Translations under genes and position numbers: made by a program
Assembly (NCBI GenBank): GCA_035542775.1
Contig: DATKKX010000407.1
Location: forward strand, 1-11,261
Direction of reading: 5' to 3'
DNA: 11,261 bases
From: DATKKX01 sp035542775
Lineage (GTDB): Bacteria > Planctomycetota > Phycisphaerae > UBA1845 > UTPLA1
Notes under the pieces: generated by a model
Databases searched by the model: none
The model's input: the letters and a program-made list of their open reading frames with translations, nothing else
What the model was told of the DNA's origin: nothing
Shown: positions 7,877-11,261 of the stretch, one piece after another
Layout: each line of letters begins with the position of its first letter
Position numbering within the stretch: position 1 is the first letter of the stretch

Positions 7877-7964
7877 CCTGTGGCATCTTACGAATGCCGG
7901 CAGAGCCTCCTTCTGCGCGGGCAGCCGGCCGGCGTTTCCGCCGGCGCGAGGCCGATGCCACAGG
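7877..7964 (-). other. Long-range 11-bp helix enclosing a GAAA-tetraloop hairpin: structured RNA candidate
   Basis: CCTGTGGCATC (7877-7887) and GATGCCACAGG (7954-7964) are perfect inverted repeats of 11 bp enclosing 66 nt. Inside, on the minus strand, GCCGGCG-GAAA-CGCCGGC (7928-7945) forms a 7-bp hairpin capped by a GNRA-type tetraloop, so the minus strand is the likelier sense. The segment is followed after 1 nt by the 7852-7875 hairpin. No coding signal is apparent here. I cannot match it to a known RNA family. It could be a cis-acting leader of the EamA permease or the 3' part of a small RNA. Confidence 0.4.
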
Positions 7965-7984
7965 TTCTGTCGAGCCCCGTGGCA

Positions 7985-8030
7985 GGCCGCTCTTCCCCTC
8001 GCCTGTACCTCGACATGCGGCCGGCGAGGG
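7985..8030 (-). other. Nested-pseudoknot-capable segment
   Basis: Two crossing complementary pairs occur: CCCTCGCC (7996-8003) with GGCGAGGG (8023-8030), and GGCCGC (7985-7990) with GCGGCC (8017-8022). On the minus strand the order is helix-1 strand, helix-2 strand with no gap, a 13-nt loop that can form a 3-bp TGT/ACA hairpin, helix-1 partner, 5 nt (GAAGA), helix-2 partner. This is the topology of a pseudoknot with a nested hairpin. GC-rich sequence makes 6- to 8-bp matches fairly likely by chance, so support is limited. Confidence 0.3.
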
Positions 8031-8066
8031 CCGTGCAGTCTGGTTGACGAGGCCGTCTTTCCAGGA

Positions 8067-8426
8067 TCACTCCGCCAGTCGGCGCCTGAGCTCCGCGCGG
8101 CAGGCATCGTGCAAATCGGCGAGATTCGCCAGCGACCAGCCAACCAGATGCCGCTGCAGCGGAGAGACTTCCGCCTCGCGCAGCGAACGGCCGGACATTC
8201 CAGGATGCATTCGAGTCATATGCGCCTTCAGCGCCGCCGGAGTCTTGAGGCCTTTTCCGCACACCGAGCAACCAGACCGGCGCCGGCCGACCTTCATTTT
8301 GGCGTTGGCACGGCGCTTCTGCCTCTTGTGGGCCCTGCCGATATGAACCTTCAAAGACTGCTCAGACTTCCCGATAAAGCTGCATCGCGGGCACGCGAGG
8401 CGGGCTTTCTTCGCACCTGTAGCCAT
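8067..8426 (-). CDS. Small protein with two classical C2H2 zinc fingers
   Basis: A 119-aa basic protein. Finger 1 is C12-x2-C15-x12-H28-x4-H33 and finger 2 is C53-x2-C56-x12-H69-x4-H74, the latter in CGKGLKTPAALKAH, which matches the eukaryotic-style consensus C-G-K-x-[FL]-x5-L-x2-H. Both have the core leucine three residues before the first histidine. A lysine/arginine-rich linker (34-51) separates them, and residues 88-117 look like an amphipathic helix that might dimerise. A nucleic-acid-binding role is likely but the target is unknown. It is not an obvious Ros/MucR protein: that family has one finger with shorter spacing. Start ATG 8426 is preferred over longer in-frame starts because GGGAG (8435-8439) lies 8 nt upstream and the promoter at 8490-8518 fits it. 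Confidence 0.75.
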   Translation of the reverse strand: MATGAKKARLACPRCSFIGKSEQSLKVHIGRAHKRQKRRANAKMKVGRRRSGCSVCGKGLKTPAALKAHMTRMHPGMSGRSLREAEVSPLQRHLVGWSLANLADLHDACRAELRRRLAE

Positions 8427-8723
8427 GATGAAATCTCCCGGCTGGATTCTGCGGATCCTCGGACATACACCTCTGCAGATTGCGGCGGAATCAGAACCCG
8501 GGGCTGTGATTCTGTCAAGTTGCTTCGGCTCCTTCTGCCCCAAGACACATATCCGACACCTGACCGCGGTGCAGGGTTTTCGTCCGGAGGCCGCCGTCAG
8601 GAATCAGCGGGAGATCGCACCCCTGAGAATTCTCGACGACCGTTCCGGTGAGGACCCGGCCGATTCCTGCTTCCCCACGAATGAGAACGCCCGGACGGCT
8701 CAATCCTGACGGAGAATACTCCC
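8427..8723. other. Intergenic region between the divergent zinc-finger gene and tRNA-Ala
   Basis: Together with the tRNA leader this is about 355 bp without a convincing intact gene. It holds the zinc-finger promoter (8490-8518) and the palindrome GAGAATTCTC (8625-8634). A minus-strand open frame (8515-8745) contains PGVLIRGEAGIGRV, resembling the start of a sigma-54 activator AAA+ domain with the Walker lysine replaced. It may be a relic or a chance match. Confidence 0.4.
8490..8518 (-). promoter_or_regulatory. Sigma-70 type promoter of the zinc-finger gene
   Basis: On the minus strand TTGACA (8513-8518) is followed by a 17-nt spacer and TCTGAT (8490-8495). The -35 is perfect and the -10 matches four of six positions. 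The start of transcription would be near 8483, giving a leader of about 57 nt that ends with the GGGAG ribosome-binding site. Confidence 0.6.
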
Positions 8724-8752
8724 TTGACATCATCGCGATCCGCAATTCTAAT
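8724..8752 (+). promoter_or_regulatory. Sigma-70 promoter of tRNA-Ala
   Basis: TTGACA (8724-8729), 17-nt spacer, TCTAAT (8747-8752): perfect -35 and five of six in the -10. The predicted start near 8759 lies about 23 nt before the mature tRNA, a usual distance for a monocistronic tRNA. Confidence 0.75.
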
Positions 8753-8781
8753 AGTGCCTGATAGCAAAGCCGTCAGACCCC

Positions 8782-10274
<1,493 letters not shown>

Positions 10275-10277
10275 TTG

Positions 10278-10490
10278 TCACACCTCCTTCTGTCTCGGGG
10301 CCAGAGGTCGCAGATCGAGCCCGAGCAAGCCGCATAACTTGGAAGCACTCGCGAGCGTCAACCCGCCGCCGTTCTTGTAGAACCGCTGCACCAGCGACAC
10401 CCGCAAGCCCGAATCCCGGGCGAAGGCGTAGACGGTGCGCCCGTCGGCCTTCATGGCATCCCGCAACGTTTTTTCGAGATTCACTTTCAT
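10278..10490 (-). CDS. Small XRE/Cro-type helix-turn-helix regulator of the element
   Basis: A 70-aa protein with a helix-turn-helix at about residues 20-40 (YAFARDSGLRVSLVQRFYKN) and a second conserved part, LTLASASKLCGLLGLDLRPL, as in short Cro/C1-type proteins. It is just upstream of int and shares its promoter, so it is probably the controller of int expression. An excisionase-like role is possible. Start ATG 10490 lies 6 nt after a near-consensus -10 box, so the mRNA is predicted to be leaderless, and there is no properly spaced Shine-Dalgarno sequence. An inverted repeat inside the promoter suggests autoregulation. Confidence 0.75.
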   Translation of the reverse strand: MKVNLEKTLRDAMKADGRTVYAFARDSGLRVSLVQRFYKNGGGLTLASASKLCGLLGLDLRPLAPRQKEV

Positions 10491-10496
10491 ACCCTA

Positions 10497-10525
10497 ACTA
10501 TATCACGGTTTTGGTATACCGTCAA
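10497..10525 (-). promoter_or_regulatory. Promoter of xre-int, predicted leaderless
   Basis: On the minus strand TTGACG (10520-10525), a 17-nt spacer and TATAGT (10497-10502). Five of six positions match at each box. Only 6 nt separate the -10 from the xre ATG, so transcription should begin at or within a base of the start codon. Confidence 0.7.
10505..10522. promoter_or_regulatory. Operator candidate in the xre-int promoter
   Basis: ACGGT (10505-10509) and ACCGT (10518-10522) form an inverted repeat with an 8-nt gap, and GGTATACC (10513-10520) is a perfect 8-bp palindrome overlapping it. Both lie between the -10 and -35 boxes, where binding of the XRE protein would block RNA polymerase. Confidence 0.45.
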
Positions 10526-10531
10526 TTAGAA

Positions 10532-10930
10532 TCATCCGGCGAAGTCGACCCAACTTTCTCCCGGCCGAAGTTTCCCCGTCCTCTTGGCCTGTTGCTGGAG
10601 TCGCCTCGCCCGCCCTGCGAGGGTCTCGTCCCCGGCAACGCGGTACGGGGGTGGACCGAAGCGATGAACTGCTCGGCAGCTGGCCGGGCTGTCTTCCACG
10701 GCATCAATCACTCGCCGATCAACATCATCTGAATAGGTGCGGCTCACTTGGGGCTGAAGGTCCAGATCTTTCGGGCGATTACTATTGGATGCCTCACTCC
10801 GGTCCCGGCCCACTCCCGAGCCGCCCATCTGCATTGCGGCCGCCGTAAGTGATTGTGGCTCGGTTTCTGCGTCCGCCGTCACTACTGCATCACCGCCGTC
10901 GTCATCAAAGATCATGTCTAAGTCGAGCAT
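10532..10930 (-). CDS. Unknown 132-aa protein of the integrated element
   Basis: I do not recognise this protein. It has a strongly acidic N-terminus (MLDLDMIFDDDGGD), a polar, probably disordered middle (residues 20-65), a short region with TYSDDVDRRVIDAVED, and a basic C-terminus ending PGESWVDFAG. No membrane segment or signal is visible. An in-frame ATG at 10996 would add 22 residues, but ATG 10930 is preferred because GAGG (10937-10940) lies 6 nt upstream. Its stop is 6 nt from the -35 of the xre promoter. It shares the strand of int and could be an element-encoded regulator or inhibitor, though nothing in the sequence proves this. The longer low-similarity frames on the plus strand here look like shadows. 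Confidence 0.5.
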   Translation of the reverse strand: MLDLDMIFDDDGGDAVVTADAETEPQSLTAAAMQMGGSGVGRDRSEASNSNRPKDLDLQPQVSRTYSDDVDRRVIDAVEDSPASCRAVHRFGPPPYRVAGDETLAGRARRLQQQAKRTGKLRPGESWVDFAG

Positions 10931-11022
10931 CGAAAACCTCGTCTGCTTCAACGGCCCGATCCCCTTGTCAAAACACGATGCACGTTGCTTCACCACCGTG
11001 CCCGGCCGGACCCGTACTTTCG

Positions 11023-11117
11023 CGAGGAGAAGCGCAATTCCTCGTCAAAGGCTGTTATCCCCGTCGAACCACGGACGAGGATGTCGAACAATGACGAGGA
11101 AAACTGCCTTCCTCGTC
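11023..11117. repeat. Cluster of GACGAGGA repeats in both orientations
   Basis: GACGAGGA occurs at 11074-11081 and 11093-11100 in direct orientation and as TCCTCGTC at 11039-11046 and 11110-11117. A shorter CGAGGA is at 11023-11028. The two direct copies belong to a tandem imperfect unit of about 20 bp that also repeats GTCGAAC (11063-11069, 11083-11089). 11093-11100 with 11110-11117 forms an 8-bp stem. The cluster fills most of the 210-nt gap between two minus-strand genes, so iterons or operators are likely readings. Confidence 0.5.
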
Positions 11118-11140
11118 GAAAGTCTCTTGCTTGCATGGGC

Positions 11141-11261
11141 TTACCCGTCGTCGAGGCAGAGACCAACAGAGGACACACCAAAGATGTCGGCGACCTCAGG
11201 CAGCCCGGCGGCCGCCGCGCGGTCCCACGATTGGGCGGTGAATCTATAGCGCGCGGGCGTC
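11141..11261 (-). CDS. Partial unknown gene running in from the right edge (3' end only)
   Basis: A minus-strand frame open from the right edge to TAA at 11141-11143 encodes 39 residues, including RYRFTAQSWDRAAAAGLPEV (internal) and ending in GLCLDDG. Composition is protein-like, with G/C mostly in third codon positions. It shares strand and direction with the rest of the element and ends just before the repeat cluster. The family cannot be named from so short a tail. Confidence 0.4.
   Translation of the reverse strand, partial: TPARYRFTAQSWDRAAAAGLPEVADIFGVSSVGLCLDDG

Noticed and set aside
7985..8030. HDV-like self-cleaving ribozyme
   Set aside because: The strand order fits, but there is no P4, no catalytic cytosine before the last helix, no pyrimidine-rich L3 for P1.1 and no suitable G at the cleavage side.
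7963..8066. RNase P RNA fragment: minus strand shows GACAGAACC and GGAAAGA
   Set aside because: The two short matches are only about 95 nt apart, the P4 helix and other conserved blocks are missing, and RNase P RNA is several times longer.
7817..8143. N-terminal extension of the EamA permease
   Set aside because: The extra residues are non-hydrophobic and arginine-rich, run over the structured gap into the zinc-finger gene, and resemble no permease N-terminus.
10990..11181. Minus-strand open frame of 63 codons across the repeat cluster
   Set aside because: It runs through the GACGAGGA repeats, has no ribosome-binding site I can see, and overlaps the better frame at 11141-11261.
10785..11249. 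Plus-strand open frame of 154 codons at the right end
   Set aside because: It is antisense to two minus-strand candidates and crosses the repeat cluster, with biased serine/arginine/proline composition typical of shadows.

Overview
The window is GC-rich bacterial chromosome. The gene content would fit a planctomycete or another PVC-group bacterium: a Pseudomonas-type L-rhamnose isomerase, a signal-less GH78 rhamnosidase, a PEP-synthase/PPDK regulator, a bacterial C2H2 zinc-finger protein and decayed IS4/RayT-type transposase remnants. That assignment is an inference from gene content and composition. No rRNA or housekeeping marker is present to fix it.

Layout from left to right. (1) Positions 1-484 hold two dead mobile-element remnants: the last 40 codons of an IS4-like transposase, and a RayT/IS200-like transposase with its catalytic middle deleted. 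(2) Positions 609-5856 hold a plus-strand L-rhamnose operon: isomerase (rhaI), GH78 alpha-L-rhamnosidase and L-rhamnulokinase (rhaB). Together they would release rhamnose from a rhamnoside in the cytoplasm, isomerise it to rhamnulose and phosphorylate it. The aldolase, a transporter and a regulator are not in the window. (3) Positions 6019-6846 hold a PpsR-type regulator of PEP synthase or pyruvate phosphate dikinase. (4) Convergent with it on the minus strand are an EamA/DMT permease (6866-7816) and, upstream, a small protein with two canonical C2H2 zinc fingers (8067-8426). The 250-nt gap between these two is unusually rich in potential RNA structure. (5) A tRNA-Ala(GGC) with a near-consensus sigma-70 promoter lies at 8782-8854. 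(6) From the tRNA to the right edge is the left end of an integrated element. Its tyrosine integrase reads on the minus strand into the tRNA gene, so its last 20 codons are antisense tRNA sequence. A small XRE-type regulator lies 3 nt upstream of int and has a promoter that predicts a leaderless mRNA. Further upstream are an unknown 132-aa gene, a cluster of GACGAGGA repeats and a partial gene running off the right edge. The far att site is outside the window.

I did not find a clear, complete, undescribed multi-gene system. The items that most deserve a second look are the structured 7852-8030 gap, the bacterial C2H2 protein, the int/tRNA fusion with its leaderless xre-int control region, and the GACGAGGA repeat cluster.
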